Below are positions 63,512-63,641 of a stretch of 63,641 bases of DNA, in pieces. Positions within the stretch are counted from its first letter, which is position 1; every line of letters begins with the position of its first letter. The translations under genes were made by a program, and so were the position numbers. Origin of the DNA: UBA3792 sp964426415 (GTDB lineage Bacteria > Bacillota > Clostridia > Christensenellales > CAG-138); the NCBI GenBank assembly GCA_964426415.1, contig CAYRQM010000006.1, positions 1 to 63,641 of the forward strand, given 5' to 3'. The notes under the pieces were generated by a model. That model was not told where the DNA came from. It ran no database searches and worked only from the letters and a program-made list of their open reading frames with translations.

Positions 63512-63541
63512 GGTCAGTCCCTCCCTCATTTCAATAAGCAA

Positions 63542-63570
63542 ATCATACCATTCCCGCCAAGCAATGTCAA
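63542..63570 (-). promoter_or_regulatory. promoter of the LRR lipoprotein gene
   Basis: On the minus strand TTGACA (63570-63565), a 17-bp spacer and TATGAT (63547-63542). Confidence 0.8.
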
Positions 63571-63641
63571 TCTTCGTTATATTCCCGACCGTGTCAAGTT
63601 GTTCCGGGTGAATTAGGAGCAGAAGGCGTCGGGAACGGCGG

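Overview
The window reads as a chromosomal segment of a GC-rich, endospore-forming member of the Bacillota, probably class Clostridia. Evidence for this is the recF-remB-gyrB-gyrA order, the dgt-dnaG-rpoD order, the ftsK-rimO-pgsA-cinA-recA order, three spoVA genes (spoVAC, spoVAD, spoVAE), a SpoIID/LytB-type protein, several secreted dockerin-bearing proteins with Thr/Pro linkers, and classical -35/-10 promoters. Most genes are housekeeping. No rRNA, tRNA, CRISPR array, transposase or prophage gene was recognised. The species cannot be named from the sequence.

Layout. 0.1-9 kb: FAD-dependent dehydrogenase, secreted SpoIID-SH3-dockerin protein, rarA, typA, a GNAT acetyltransferase, and a stand-alone CAT/E2-like protein with a degenerate active site. 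9.2-16.3 kb: recF, remB, gyrB, gyrA and cca, without dnaA or dnaN upstream. 16.5-23.5 kb: a surface/phosphate cluster of a CotH kinase-like protein with lamin-tail domains, a VTC polyphosphate polymerase-domain protein, a DUF4956 membrane protein and a secreted dockerin endonuclease I. 23.6-26.4 kb: two CorC/CNNM-type membrane proteins and a DNPH1-like nucleotide hydrolase. 26.4-27.9 kb (minus): spoVAD-spoVAE. 27.9-36.0 kb: a two-component system (minus) divergent from an ABC efflux operon with two membrane-fusion adaptors. Both promoters share one direct-repeat architecture. 36.05-37.1 kb: gene-free, repeat-rich. 37.1-40.4 kb: vanZ-like, cysK-cysE, and a minus-strand group of two tiny ORFs plus spoVAC. 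40.5-46.3 kb: rplM-rpsI, a TetR regulator, dgt, dnaG, rpoD. 46.6-49.5 kb: putP, a divergent LysR regulator, and a YnzC-like protein. 49.6-53.3 kb: an envelope operon (NlpC/P60 lipoprotein, dockerin amidase, PAP2 phosphatase). 53.3-60.9 kb: HAD phosphatase, ftsK/spoIIIE, rimO, pgsA, cinA, recA. 60.9-61.9 kb: a tandem repeat array. 62-63.5 kb: an LRR lipoprotein (minus).

Three themes run across the window. (i) Secreted cell-envelope proteins carry dockerins at the N-terminus, middle or C-terminus (three proteins). (ii) One family of composite, partly palindromic repeats occupies almost every large intergenic space, always downstream of genes; after recA it has expanded into four ~171-bp tandem units arranged as AB-AB. 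(iii) Regulation is readable in places: paired CTTTAG repeats in front of both the response-regulator operon and the efflux operon, forespore-promoter-like elements before both separated spoVA units, and two genes that look leaderless.
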